DNA of 60,000 nucleotides from Hydractinia symbiolongicarpus. Lineage: Eukaryota > Cnidaria > Hydrozoa > Anthoathecata > Hydractiniidae. Positions 31,658 to 45,220 of this stretch are shown here, in pieces. Positions within the stretch are counted from its first letter, which is position 1; every line of letters starts with the position of its first letter. Location: NCBI RefSeq assembly GCF_029227915.1, contig NC_079876.1, positions 35,633,828 to 35,693,827 on the forward strand, written 5' to 3'. A program made the translations under genes and the position numbers. The notes below the pieces were generated by a model that searched no databases, was not told where the DNA came from, and saw only the letters and a list, made by a program, of their open reading frames with translations.

Positions 31658-34098
31658 GGCGGGGTCTGCAAAATACACACTTTTTTTAAATTGATTTTTT
31701 GCTGACTTTGAAGCTTTGTTGTGTTGTTTCAACAAACCGCTGTACCCAACTCGAATTATATTTGGTCAGTAGAACTCTTCAATCTTCAAAAAATGTAGGT
31801 ACATGAGAGTAATGTGGGATTCCTTTTGTGAAATACGAGAAAGTTTAAAGGGTACAAAATGAGGTATATTTTTGCTTGGGGCTGGCTGAATTTTTATGGA
31901 CAGACAATGAAAATATGTTTTTGTATTGCCTATGGATATGTATTTACAACTTCTTTCGTGAGATATGTCCAGCATATAGAAGAAATTCCTAAATTTTAAA
32001 GTTTTTTCTTCCAAAATTTGGTTATTTTTAATGTTGTGACTGCTTTCGTGCTGATAAACGGTTTTCTATTTTAGTTGCGACATATGTCATGTAAGAAATG
32101 TTAAAAGTAATGTTTTTGCTAAGATTTCAACAATTTGTTTGACTTATTTAGTAAAATTCAGCTAGCCCCAAGCAATTCTTTTTATCTCTGTTCTCCAAAA
32201 CCAGTTTATTGTCGCCATTACCTGGTCTGCATTTTCTGGGTGAGCAGAAGGTTGTGGTAGCCATATTGAACTTTGTGGGATTTGTCCTAGCTAATTGAAA
32301 AATCAGTCAAAGCTATATCACCAGCTGTGTATAATTTTATTTTTAAGAAATTAGCCAAAAGTTAGTTCAGTTATAGACAGTTATAGCAATAAACATCATA
32401 GAACATTTTGCTATAGCTCTTCCTCTAGACAGGATCCCCTAGGTTCACAAGCGAAAGCTCTTTATAACCAGAGTATTGCAGATTATGGTTAAATACATTA
32501 GCTACATTTTGTTGTGATGAAATAAAATGCTTTTGTGTAAAATCTCATTTCTGTTATTAAAATTAATGACTATATATGTGTTCTGAAGATAGAGCTGTAT
32601 GCTATTTTCCCCTTTATGAAAGGTTCACTATACTAATGTCCTCAATACCTCTATAGCTATAGGTATATACAAGTTAATTATGATCTCTCATTTGCAATAC
32701 TAATACCTTGTTTTGTTGTTAGGAATTTAATTTTAGAGTAGTTTTTTAACATAATTTAAAAGAAATTAATGATAAACGAGAGTCATTAAATTATAGATAC
32801 TAAAAAAATCAGTGTACCTGAATCAATATAGAAATGGTTGCGAAGCAGGGGGCAGAGTCTCCTATGTTCGCAAGCGAAAAATTGTGCACTGAAGACAATG
32901 TGAAGGTTCCTTCTAGTTGTTAGTTTTTTATTATTTATTTGATATTATTTCTATATTTTTAGGTTTATTTTCTTCTGTTGAGATAGAAGTTTCTTACTAG
33001 TAATTTAGTTGATTCTCTACTGTGACAGTGGAATGATTATAACAAAAGCTTCACATTTGTTAAAGTTTTATCATTTTTTGTCTGTGTTCAAGTTATTGGG
33101 GTTTGTCGTCCTTTGTAATAATATAATTTTAACCTTTTATGCTTCGATTATGCATAAAGAATGAGGATTTCCCAGTACTAGTTCTTTCATTGGTAAAAAA
33201 ATGAACATAATTTAACATATATATATATATACACATCAAATTGCAGGGTATATATACATAGGGTTAGCTATTTTGATTGTTATGTAACAAGGGGAAGTGA
33301 CTAGAAATTCTTTTAAAGATTTTATGCCACTTTTTATCATTTTCAAGGAAATTTATTTGTTAAATTTTAACCACTTTTTTGTTTTCTAGTTCAGTGTTAA
33401 TAACTTATCCAATTTTAACCCTGCCAATACAAAATAAAAATTGTTAACGTGAAACACAACAGACATGAAACAGGCAAATTATTGGTTACGTCAGCAATTA
33501 TTGAATTAATTATTGTAATTTTATGAGAATCTGCTTTAGTTATTTTGATTTTTTCACCTATTGTGGCCTGAAAATGTTCTTAGTTGTTATAATATTTTAA
33601 GAATTTTTGTTATAGAAATCTGTGACCAAAAAAAGTATTAAGCCGCTTTTACACGATCAAATTTCGTATGACATATACTATATGATCATATAAATTTGAT
33701 TGTGTAACATACGTTATATATATGATAAAAATTTCTATTTTTAAGGATAGAACACGTCCTATTTTTTATATGATATATGATCATATAAACCTATTGTCTT
33801 CTATTGAAATTCAGATGTTAACCAATCATAACGCGTTTTTAATTGTACTGAAGTTATGTAAACATGAAACAAACATACAGAAGAGCGAGGAAATATTCAA
33901 GAGAAAAACATTGCAGGAATAAAATCTAAAATCGACACAGACAAATTTTTTCAACAAGCGCAAAGATTTCGTCAAAATTTTCTGCCGTTATTTGCAAGTA
34001 ATTCTTAGTCTTTCTGCTCTTCTAAACGCAAAACCAAGATCCAAGTCTCATAAAGATGGAGTTGTGACCGCCTACTCCGCCTCCGCCTAACCAAATAT
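31658..34098. other. Spacer with simple repeats
   Basis: No supported exon was found. There is an (AT)n microsatellite near 33212-33231 and many T-rich tracts. Two similar 20-25 bp stretches containing CAAGCGAAA occur at 32443 and 32871. The 5' side of the decayed multi-exon gene begins after 34080. Confidence 0.5.
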
Positions 34099-37000
34099 AT
34101 GAGCGGAGTGGACTACAACACTTTTACACGCAACTTCCCTAAAATCGTTGAAAATGTACGAGGGTTAGCGAAACGTCATACTGCTTTAAGAGATAAGTTG
34201 CTAGAATGCTTCTCGCTTAAAGCTTGGCTGAATTTATCAGTGGAGAAGAGAAAGACACACAGCCTTCAGAACTGTCTTGGTTGTCAAGAAAGTTTTAAAC
34301 AGTTTTTGGCGTTATTTCCCGCGAAAAAAACTCGTTTAAAATAAAAGCAGAGAGGAGCGGCTTATTCAGGGAAAAAGAAATGAAGGTTTGGCTGTTATAT
34401 TTTATTTTTTAAGTAGACGTTTCGTATATATAATCTATACAAATTTACAAAGTATTTAAATAAATATATGTGAATTATTTGTTTTACGCGTAGAATCGAA
34501 TGACGAAATGACGAATTTGCATCAAGATTCGAGAGTTCGTTTACATCCCAGTTTGAAACAATGTTGCTGGAGAAAAAGGAGAGCGATAAACGATGTCTTT
34601 TCCGCACAGCAAAAAAAAGATATTGAGCATCAGTGGGCGGAAACATCTGTTGAACGGTATGAAGTTTGTTGTTAATTTAGACCAAAATCAATAAGTACAT
34701 AACAGTCGGCATGCTTTATCTAAAATATAAATTAAGCAACATTAAAAAGTTTGTTTTTTGCTTGTTCTTTAGTGCTTATGGAGTACCTATCTCGTTACGA
34801 AACAGAGATAAACTGCGGTTGCATTTAAGCTTTGAAAGCAAAATCGATGCTGTAAAACGGACAAATGACAATGTCGCAAAAATTACACAGGTAAAGAATG
34901 CTGTTTCAATTGTCGGAATGATATTGTTCAGGTAATGATAATACCAATATCAATAAATTTATTTAATTTTCAAGGGCCTTAAAAGACCTCATAGCCACAC
35001 CGTACAGCTGGAAAACTTCGAGTGGAACAAAAGCGAATGTTCGGAAGAAATCAACAATTATCCAGAAGGACATCAGATTAATTTTAGCGATTTAGCAAGA
35101 CGACATAAATTAGTTAATAGTAATGGTCAGTCTCCCTTCGATTTTTAATTATTTTATAAAACTTGATGTGGTCTTGCATGTTCTTATACAAAAACGTGGT
35201 TATCTATTTCCTTTTCAATAAATTGGTCTTGATAGCAGACATGAAAATTTGTGGTTTGTAACTCCACGTTTTTGAACGTCATGCTTGTAAGATCTTTTTA
35301 TCATGTAGCAAGTTAACTTACCAATTTAGTATCTATATTCAGGTATTCAACCACAAAACTGTGGGCAAGTTTTAAAAGAACTGCTAATTAACAATGGATG
35401 CAATTTGGCCAGGTTTCGAAACTGTGTAACAGCAAACCAACTTAGCACTGAATTTACTAAAGTGAGAAGAAAAAAACGGAAGTTAGTATTATTATACATC
35501 GGAATCACACATTTTTAGAAACTGCTAAAATCAATAATTCTAGTTCTTGTGTAGTCTTTTTTTTAATCTAGCAGGTTTGCACAGCAACAATTTATTTAAA
35601 AATGACACAATTTTTTTAGACTGGACATCCCTAACTTTAAGAACATGTCCTTTCCCGTGGAAACAACAAAGTTAATGAAAAACTAAAAGATAAAATAACC
35701 ACAGGGGAATACTCACTTGGAGATCTGATTGTGCCACAGTCATTCACCAAAGCAATTTTAAAAGAGGACAAGATAATACATGAAACTGTTGAGGTCAGTG
35801 GACGGAAAATGCCTTTAACAGAAATAAGAAAGGACATGTTGGAAAAGCATTTGCCATTTATGCGACTATGATCTGATAAGGATTATGAAAACATGACACA
35901 AGAAGAATTGATTCTTAACTTAAAAAGAATTAACGAGTTCAGTGAAAAAATGCCTTCAGAAGAGTATGTACATACCTTGAAGTGTTTTGAAAGGAGGCGT
36001 CATTTGATGTTTTGGCATGATGGGTCATCTATAGCTAGCCACAGCCATGTCCTCATGCTTGTTGCATGTATGTACGACCCTGCTTTATTTCTCACAGATG
36101 ACGAGTATATGGAAAATACTAAAACAAAAATAAATGTGCAAGCTGTGATTGAAAAGCCGGAGTTTTACATTTTGGCCAGATGTCCTGCAACTGACCAGCA
36201 GCTTTTATATTCAAATGAACGCTGCAAAGATATCATAGAAATGAGGAAAAGTGTTGGACATGGTATAACTGATGTAATGAGATTTTTCAAGGGTGACAGT
36301 CCCGCAGCGGCATTTGAAGCTGGGCAGCAAAAAGGTGGCAATTTTTTTTGCCATTCATGCTCTGTACACGCTGATTGTGTTAGTAGTCTTGTACATACTT
36401 TTAAACAACAGCATCTGTCCTTGCAAGATCGGGTCAGCCATGCTTAATCTTCTGTCGAATCATGTGATAAACTTAAAAGTGGAGCAGTAAAGTTACATAA
36501 TGGATTGAAGAAGCATGAGCTGATAAACGAACTTCATCAACGAAAAATAAGGTTCTCCTGTGATCTCCCTACAAAGGAGTTAAACAACTCGCTTTAAGAG
36601 GAAATGCATGGAATTCAAAGGTTACCAGCCCTCATGTTTGGGAAGTCCCATAGACCTTTGAGTGAGCTCAATCTTGAGGTATATGAGATATTAAATAATG
36701 AACCTTTGCATGATGTGTCAAACTACATTAAAAATATCTACTGTGAGCTTCCACATCATGTAGGTGCAAAGAAGAAGACTTTATTAGAAATAATTGAGGC
36801 TTCGTTTAATAACAAGGAAGCAAAAAATGCCTCTGATTACAGAAGAAGCTTGCTGATCGTAACAAATTGGGCATTAAAAAATTTAGAAGGTAAATATTTA
36901 CTATATTTCTAAATTAGGGCTACAGTATTATTATCTGAAGATTTAGTTGCACCTGAATATGGGACCAAAATAAACATAACAAATATAACTTACACCAATG

Positions 37001-39162
37001 TATAAACTAGTCTTTTCTTGTTATTAGGCCACTTTGCATTGAAACTGCTGATCTCACTTTCAAAGATCCAGGAAATATTGTACTTGCCAGCAAATAGAAG
37101 AAGTATGCCAAGTATTCTGCATTTGATAATTGCAACACACCACCACGCCATGTTGATAAAACTCCATATCCGTGGTAAATTAACATCACTGACACAGGAA
37201 ATTTTTTGGTGTGTATTGCCATTCAATTATCAGACATTCTGGCACACAGCTACGTCTTGTTTCTGGTCGTACAGCCAACACTGAAAAAGAAGAGGCTAGT
37301 TTTAATCCCATCAAGACCGTAACTAAACTTACATCAAATAACCATCCAGAAAACATCATATGTAATGCCCTGATCAGAATGCAAGCCGCAATAAAATTAG
37401 GTGCAGGCCAAAATGCAGTGAGCAAAGATAAATCATTTGAGGAACTTTCCCAAAGAATACAGAGACATTCAACAGGTAGGTTCTATATTTTACCCAATGT
37501 GCTATCGATATTTTGCGTTTTGACTTTATACTTTATTTTTTAATTTGATATATAAAAAAGATTATGTTATTTGTGCTCTGGTTACATAGAACAGAACGTC
37601 CTTTCAATCAACTAATCAACTGCCATGAAATGATGGTGAAATTAAAATTGACGTCGCCCTAATTTTTAGATTGCTATGGCTGAAGTATTTACATTAATGA
37701 AGAAAACAGCAATAGTTCTATTATTTATAAAAAAATATAAAATGCGTTTCTTTGCTTAATATTATTGTGTAGTATTTTTATAACAGGGATCGTGATACCA
37801 TTCTTTTGGATAGAGAAATATCCAAATGATCATGAATGCTTTTTAAAAAGAATAGCTGACTTTCTATTGGATTCACATAAATGGTTGGAAGAAACCAGTG
37901 ATGGAATTATATTTAAAATTGTTGATTCTCTACCTGGTGACAGTTCCTTGATTCTTCATTATTATCGATCGTCAACACTAAAAGAGGAAGAACAATACCT
38001 TCAACGGTATTCACATTTAGCTCTTTCTTGCAGTACCTAGCAATGTTGATGCAAGCAATTTAAAATAATAAAACATTTTAAAACTTCAAGTGTCTTAATT
38101 TTACTATTTGGTGCTAAATTATATTATCAACAATTTTTATAATACTTTGACATTGTTTAACCTTTCAGAAAAATTTACAAAGTTTATTAACTGTCATTTT
38201 CCTTTGTATACATACCTATTTTGATTATTACAAATCTGATGTCAAAATATTTCGCTTACAATACTTTCTTTATTTGCGTACAAAAACTAGATGTAAGGTA
38301 CATATATGAAAACTTTTTGAAAATAATGAATAAGAAATTACCATGAACGAAGAATCATGGTAATTTCTGCACACCCTTACCATTGTGCATATAATGGCTG
38401 AGAATGTATGTATATTTTATATGTGTAACTGTTATACCTTTAGATTGTGGGAAAAATGCTTAGTTAATAAGCATTGTGTACCTGCGTTGAAAGTAACTGG
38501 AAAAGATGACAAAAAGATGGTACTGAAAAGTTTAAAAAGATTTGAAAATTACGTAGAAAGTCCAATCACAACTCCAAAAGCTAACAAACACAATACTACC
38601 ACTACTAGCACTGAAAACAACTTAACACCAACCTCCTTATTTCCGCCACAAGTTGCTTCAACACCACATGCTGTTTCTGCAACCAATTTAAATACTCCCC
38701 TGCATCAATTATCACCAATTTATGAGAATGCTACCAATATCTCATCACCTGAAACACAAAAAAAAACAAGGAAACATTACAGGTTTTAAATTCCAACCAC
38801 CTCTATGTCCTACCTCATCATCCACTTCTGAGCTGTCAAGAACTTCTCTCATGATGAAAGCTGTTATTGGGGACATTCCACTAATATACCAGTACAATAA
38901 AACCAGAAAGGAAATGAAGGCTAATCCATGTCAATTAGGAAAAGAAAAATACCTGCAAATTATAGCAGAAGTTGAGGTGAAGTTAAAATTGACAGAGGAA
39001 AATATAAAAAAGAAATTAAAGAACTTGGAGTTGAGCTGCATTGGCACAAACAGCACAGCATTGTCAATGATCCCAAAAAGTGAGAATGAGTTGGCAAAAT
39101 ACAAAAATATTTTAACATTATTAAAATATTGTGCTGCCTTAAAAAAGGAACTTGATTTATAA
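34099..39162 (+). pseudogene. Multi-exon gene of an unnamed multi-copy invertebrate family, decayed
   Basis: Recognisable exons: 34099-34344 (Cys pair CLGC), about 34494-34656, 34774-34890, 34976-35125, 35343-35481, 35622-36890, 37027-37470, 37787-38010, 38452-39162. Key text: LMFWHDGSSIASHSHVLMLV, VMRFFKGDSPAAAFEAGQQK, GGNFFCHSC (zinc-ligand-like), EILYLPANRRSMPSILHL, VSGRTANTEKEEA, NNHPENIICNALIRMQA, PFFWIEKYPNDHECFLKRIA and a Lys-rich coiled-coil tail. This set recurs in many repetitive cnidarian proteins that I believe are transposon-encoded; the function is unknown. Stops at 35869, 36445 and 36596 and frameshifts near 35655, 37208 and 38760 make this copy inactive. Exon borders at both ends are approximate. 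Confidence 0.6.
38333..38368. repeat. 14-bp perfect hairpin
   Basis: AGAAATTACCATGA (38333-38346) and its exact reverse complement (38355-38368) surround an 8-nt loop, inside the decayed gene between two exons. Possibly a tiny foldback or chance palindrome. Confidence 0.7.
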
Positions 39163-40562
39163 AACAAATCATAAAAGAGTCAATTTTTGCCCAGTAGAAA
39201 TTGTTGCGTTGTTGCAAATTATATTATATTAAATTATATTATATATATGAGCATATAATCTTTAATTTACAGTGGAGAGACGTGTTGAACAAAATGTAGC
39301 GCAGTTACATACAGGAAAAATATGAATAATTGACAGGCAGTAAAAAGTCACACCTTTCTATTCTTGCGGTCGGATTCGCGTCATAATACTGGTTGAACCA
39401 ATCCATGGGCCAGTATTCACATTAAGCAGCCATTATGAAATGGTGTACAAATACCGTAATCGAAATGTTTTTGTGGCGAAACCTTTATAAATACAATACT
39501 GGATTTTTCCACGAATTCTTTTTTTTTTTTTAGTCAAATCTTTAATACTAGTCAGTGGCCGTTGGAAAAATCCACGGGTTCGCCCGTCCTTTTATACAGC
39601 ATTGCACGCGTGTCGCTACTTGCGGTACCATTTTGCGTGACAGACAGACGTATACGGGTATTATAATATAGATGTTTTAGATACTGCTTAATTTTTGCCA
39701 TTTCGTGACATTTTAACGCCGTTTTGCTTGTAAATTCTGTTTGCTTAAGATTTCTATTGTGAAGGTTTGACTGTGAAAAGCCCACTTTGTACCCCATCGG
39801 AGAGCAACGAAGGAGAACGTTCCGACCGCAAGAATATATTTAACTTTTGTCTGCAAACAAAAAAATAAAATATATATTATTATAGTTATAATTTGTTTAC
39901 CTGTCCACTTGAAAGAGAAAAGTGGCGTAAAGGTTGAAATAATATTTTTAGCATTAATAGATATAGCTAGAGACTCAAAATAATATTTTGAATAGGCTGG
40001 TCAACAGCTTACACAAAATGGCCCATTTTACATTTCTTATATAATAGCTAGCTAGCTACTATCCATTGAATTTTTACCTTAAATCCACATCTTCCTGGAT
40101 AATTCATTCTAGGGGATAACCAAGACATTAAAATACCAGTCTTAGAATGCTCTCTTAGAACAAAAATCTTCACAATGAGGAATAGCCAATATCAGCAAAT
40201 AAAAATCATTTTGCTAGCTAGGTAGCTATATACTCAATAAAACTGTAATATTCCAAAAGTTTATTTATCAATAATATTAATAAAGAACTGACTTACCATT
40301 TATTTGTTTGTATAACTCTTTTCCCCTCTTTAAATCTTCAAATGTGAACCAACAATCAACAATGATGACTGTCAGGGCAAAGCTTTATATCAAATTCAAA
40401 AATGCCACGAGGCCGCGCAACATGACTATTTTAGTTGAAAAACGCGGACCAGATAGCGCGTAACAACATTACTCGCCATAGTGTAAAATTGTAGCAGGCG
40501 AGTTAAAAATACCGCGGCATTCAGAATGCGCCTTAACGTCGCCGAGAAGAGTTTATGGTTGG
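39163..40562. other. Spacer, possible short interspersed element near 39545-39675
   Basis: No coding exon was found. A block from CAGTGGCCGTTGGAAAAATC to ACGGGTATTATAATATAGAT has the look of the conserved tail of a short interspersed element, but no second copy occurs in the window to confirm it. Confidence 0.35.
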
Positions 40563-42835
40563 ATGTTACCTGAACAGCATCAATTTTATTTATCGAATGA
40601 CCGGTCATTTCATAATGTCACCCTGTCAAACCTTATTGCTGAGCTGAATAGTTACAACATATGTCATGGTATTGAAACACCAGATCCTGACAAAGAAGTA
40701 AACTTTCAGAAACATGTTGTCCCAAAACATTTTGATTATAACAATTATCAGAAATCCTTATTCAAATCAAGGTTGCATCAGGATCAGTATTAACGTTCCA
40801 ACAATTGTAACATTTTGGTAAATCTTAGCAATCCATGTGGTAACTGTGAGTCATTCAATATGAATATAATTTATGACAAAAACCGAAAATCTGTTGTTTC
40901 AAACCAACCTGCCAAACTAAATGCTCAAATCACAAACACACCTCAAATCAACGTTTGAAATTGTATATTCAAGGACAGCGATTGCATTGTAAGCAGTTGG
41001 AACAAGATTTGGCTAGAATGAAAAGTGCATTGGAAAAAGAAAGTCAGCCAATTAGTAATGAATTAAATAATGACTTCATAACATTATTTTCTGGTGTTGA
41101 CAAAAAAGATGTTCCTGATTTTATGAAATTGTTTTGGGAGAAACAACAAAATTATGTTAATTCCTCGTGTGCTAGTAGTGTTCGTTATCATCCCATGGTA
41201 ATAAAATATTGTCTCAACTTAGCTGCAAAGTCATCTTCTGTTTATAATGACCTGCGATATGATGCGAAAACTGGCTCTGGGATTTAAGTTCTACCAAGTT
41301 TACTTACACTTCGAGATTATAAGAATTACATTAGACCAACACGTGGTTTCAATTCTGCTATAATTCAAGAGTTAGCACAAAAAACTGGTAATTTTACTGA
41401 TCCTGAGGGATATGTTTTACTTTTATTTGATGAAATGAAGATCCAGGAAGATTTAGTGTGGGATAAACATACCGGTGAACTTATAGGTTTTGTTGACCTA
41501 GGGATATACATACTAACTTTGCTACCTTACAAAATGTTCAAGAACTTGCATCTCATGTATTGGTATTTCTTGTTAAAAGTATTGTCAACCAATTGTCTTA
41601 TAGTTTATGTACATTTGCAACAACTGGAGCAACATCTGCCCAAATAATGCCAATATTTTGGAGAGCTGTATGTTACCTTAAAGGTATAAATTTGAAAGTC
41701 ATTGCTGCTATTGTTGAGGGTGTTTCATATAACCGTAAATTTTTTAGAATGCACAAGAATTTAACTAGAAACACCGGAAAAGATGTCGTTTATCGTACAA
41801 AAAATGTTTTTAGCAAGGAGGAACGTTTCATTTACTTTTTTGCAGACATTCCACATCTTATCAGAACAACTAGAAGCTGTCTTTCAAATTCTGGTTCAGG
41901 TAGAGCAACAAGATTCATGTGGAATAATGGATGTTTTATTCTTTGGTCACACATTTCAAATTTGTATTATGAAGATTTGGAAAGTGGTTTGAAGTTGGTC
42001 CCAAAATTGAAAAGTGATTATGTCAACCTTACACCATATTCTGTCATGAGAGTCCGACTTACAGCCCAAGTATTGAGTGAAACTGTTGGAAATGTTTTGA
42101 ACCAATTTGGTCCAGCTGAAGCATCTGGCACTGCAGAATTTTGTTTGAAAATGGATAAATTCTTTGATTGTTTAAATGTTAAAAATACAACAGAGCATGC
42201 ATTGAAACGAAAACCATTTTTACGACCATATGAATCGGTAGATGATGAGAGATTTGCTTGGTTGGAAAGTTTTTTGTCGTACTTTAAGCAATGGAAGGAG
42301 TCTATCGAGACCATACCTGGTAATTTTTCGGATCAAGCCAAATGTAATATGTTCATCTCGTGGCAAACATATGAAGGTCTACGGATAACAGTGTATTCAT
42401 TCATTGAAGTAGTGAAGTTTTTACTACAACATGAATCAGGTATGTATGTGAATACAGATTGGATATTTTTTGCGTACATTGAGAGAAAGTTTTGATGGAA
42501 AAAAGTCTTAAAAGATTTACAAAAATTTGATACTTTGCAACTTTTTGTGAACTTATTTTTATCAAAATAGGCAGCCTGAGTTCAACAGCATATAATGATT
42601 AATTCTATTTTTTTTTTTTTTTTTTACAGCTACGTGCATTCAGAAAGATTTTGCGAAGATGATCTTGAAAATTACTTTCGTCGACAACGTGCTATTGGTC
42701 GAAGACGTGATAATCCAACAGTCAGAGATGTCGGTTACAATGACAACACAATAAAAACAGTATTCAGTGAGACCGATTTCTGGAAATGTACGTGGGCAAG
42801 ACAGATTCAACTTGATTCATGATATACCATTGCCG
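40563..42835 (+). pseudogene. P-element-type transposase (THAP9-like), decayed
   Basis: The order is that of P-type transposases: coiled-coil region (GQRLHCKQLEQDLARMKSAL), LPSLLTLRDYKNYIRPTRGF, LLFDEMKIQEDLVWDKHTGE and LIGFVDLG, ATTGATSAQIMPIFWRAVCY, YFFADIPHLIRTTRSCLSNS (RNase H-like core), VNLTPYSVMRVRLTAQVLSE, and after an intron (42440-42626) the C-terminal SERFCEDDLENYFRRQRAIG and DVGYNDNTIKTV. These proteins cut and insert DNA using GTP as cofactor. A THAP finger was not found upstream. Lesions: TAA at about 40792, TGA near 40957, TAA at 41285-41287, a one-base loss near 41505 and a phase break at the last intron. No terminal repeats were identified. Confidence 0.85.
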
Positions 42836-43412
42836 AAATGAAAAAAGACACAGTGAACCATCTTGACAATCTGTCCGGGCATGGACAAAAACTGTCAAAC
42901 CGGCTATTTTTATAGCCACAAATGTTTTGAAAACATTAAAATGATAAAATACTGCATTATAAATTAATAATATAAAACAATATAACAATATAAAAGGACT
43001 AGAGAATGATTGCACACCTTGTTGGAAATTATTCACAGACCCGGTTTCCTTTATACTGTGGAACCGGGAGAATATGTATGGTATAATGTCTTATCGCCTA
43101 GATATATAGGTATGTATTAGGTATTTTTGTTGTTGTTGTTGACATATTTTGATAAATTTCTCTCAAAAATGCAAAAATTTTGCAGATTTTTAAAACCACA
43201 AAATTTTCGTCCGGCAAACATTTTTTCCATGAATGTAATATAAGTTTGCAAAATTTATTTTTCTCGTTCAGCCTGAAAATTATTCAACTTACCGAACAAT
43301 GAATGTATGCAAGTAGTAGGCATATATCCAAAATAATGTGTTTTTAAAATGTTTGGCTATAAAAATAGCCTTTTTGACCGTTATTATAGTCCATGTCCGG
43401 CACTGGAAAAGT
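42836..43412. other. Spacer between convergent pseudogenes
   Basis: AT-rich, without domain-bearing frames. A short GGCTATTTTTATAGCCA palindrome (42901-42917) is echoed near 43352-43370 (GGCTATAAAAATAGCC), so the two form a 0.45-kb inverted/direct pair of unknown meaning. CATGTCCGG/CCGGCACTGG-type sequence follows at 43390. Confidence 0.4.
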
Positions 43413-44857
43413 TCAATGACCCATGTCAGTTGCAATGCTAGTTTGCTTCAGTTCTGTTCTTAATGAACGTTTCTTTCCTTTCTTCTTGGCAGCCTTGTGT
43501 TTTTCACGTACGTCTTCAGCATATGAAAAAGTGCGAACTCTAACAAACAGAGTTAGTAAATGTTTAAGTAGGTTGATGCAAATCTCTTTTTTCACTTTTG
43601 GATCAATTCCCTCACATATCATTTTGAAATTTGACAGTATAGTAATATCGGTTAACATGGAGGGAACTAGTTCTTTAGCACATAATTTGGTATTAAAAGC
43701 AGATGTTTTTCACGAAATAACTTTTCACATTTGACAAAAATATTTTGTGTCCTTTGATTGACTCTCCACAAACCACCTCTATCACGGATGTTAACCAAAG
43801 TTTGTGTGTCATCTACATCACTCTTACAATATTTCAATACAAGAGCATACTGTTTGTTTACATTCGATTGCTGTTTACCGAAGCAGAATTTTGTGTGCAA
43901 TTTATGAACAATATAACCAGAAAGATACTGTAAACTTTTTAACTCTTTGTGTGGACGTTCGGTTGTCATTTCAGGCGAAAAATCAAGCGACGAGGGTCGT
44001 TATGTCTGTCTTCTGTTTTCATGTTGTCAGTTTTGGTGTACCGACCCGTTAGTTGTACGTATTGTATTGTGTAGAGAGGGTTGTTTGGTTCAATTACCTT
44101 GAATCTACAGATTATCCTTGCAAAAAGGGAGATCTTGCATTGCGTTTTGATCTTTAGAGGGTGTAACCTCTACAATTTTAACTTCAAGGGTCGTTAGACC
44201 CTTAGTTCCATCATCGCAGATTGCTGTCTTGTTATCTCAAAATCATCGTTCCAGAGAGATGAATCAGAACATGGTTAGCAACTTCTATCAACAAAGTGTT
44301 AGTTATGGTGACATCAGCAAATTTTTTAGGCGGAAGATTTTGATCCAATAATCCATAAAACTCTGAATAAAATTTCTCAGCACTTCCACTGTATTTCTCA
44401 ATGACAAATTTGATTTTTTCCCAGAGTTCCACAGCCTCATCAACCGAAAAATTGATGTTTGAAAATGCACTCCTTGTTTGCTCAGGTAAACACATATCTT
44501 TCTTCACTATGGTGACACATTCAACCAGAATGACACGTAATTTCAAAGGGTGGAACTTCTTCAATAGCTGCTCCTCTTTAGAAAGAAAGCTAGACGCTTT
44601 TTCAGTAGCTGATTCACTATTTTTCCCTTGGTGTTTGGCGTTTTTATGTCTTGTCAAACCTCTGCCTGTTTTTGTCACTTTCCACATTCATTACAAACAA
44701 ATTTATCGCTATTTTCCACGGTAGATGATTCCTCAGATATAACTGCATCTATATCCACGGTAAAATCACCATCATCGTCCAAAAATCCACCCTCAATTAA
44801 ATAAAACAAATCATCAAGGTCTTCCCCACTGAGAAAATTCTTCCTGTTCGCCGCCAT
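43413..44857 (-). pseudogene. C2H2 zinc-finger protein of a multi-copy family, interrupted
   Basis: The frame starts at ATG 44857 (MAANRKNFLSGEDLDDLFYL), passes an acidic stretch and reaches a C2H2 finger split by a one-base shift near 44682: CNECGK, then VTKTGRGLTRHKNAKHQ (C-x2-C-x12-H-x4-H). It continues LKLRVILVECVTIVKKDMCL and, beyond a 250-base insertion (43996-44243), resumes at TTERPHKELKSLQYLSGYIV, VNIRDRGGLWRVNQRTQNIF and, after another shift near 43660, LLTLFVRVRTFSYAEDVREK. The last blocks are familiar from repetitive cnidarian proteins found beside transposases; function unknown. It is convergent with the P-type transposase and ends 580 bases from it. Confidence 0.65.
43996..44243 (+). 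repeat. 250-bp repeat, copy 1 (retrotransposon 5' region type) inserted in the C2H2 gene
   Basis: The text from ATGTCTGTCTTCTGTTTTCA to TTGCTGTCTTGTTATCTCA matches 50294-50537 in the same orientation with few differences. It contains CCTTGCAAAAAGGGAGATCT and TTTAGAGGGTGTAACCTCT, the family stem-loop in a variant form. It splits the coding text of the C2H2 pseudogene. Confidence 0.85.
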
Positions 44858-45220
44858 TTTCAAAAGCTGTGTAGTGTCGTCGGGCCGTCGCCAATATTTC
44901 AACTACGAATTTCTAAACAAAGGAAACGGCCCACGGAGCTAGACTATCTTTTTTTATGACTATGGAATAATTTTGAATTTATTCGTTTAAGGATATTCAC
45001 GTTATGATAAGTTTTATTTATCTCATTTGTACCTATTCAATTCATTTTGAATTGCTTTAATATTTATTGTGCTGTGTTGTGTTCTGTCGCTTTTATATTT
45101 TCGGTCAATCCTTTTAGGAAATGCTTGCAAAGAAGGGGATTTTGCTTTTTTTAAAAAACGTTGCAAACTCTAACTATAGTAGAACCAGCTGTCATTAGAA
45201 AAGAAATATTATCACAGCTA
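44858..45220. other. Upstream region of the C2H2 pseudogene; nothing else recognised
   Basis: AT-rich spacer up to the MITE at 45221, with no gene or RNA signal. Confidence 0.4.

Noticed and set aside
39570-39600. tRNA-type B box (GGGTTCGCCCGTCC)
   Set aside because: It does not match the B-box consensus well, and no A box or cloverleaf could be drawn; kept only as a possible SINE tail.
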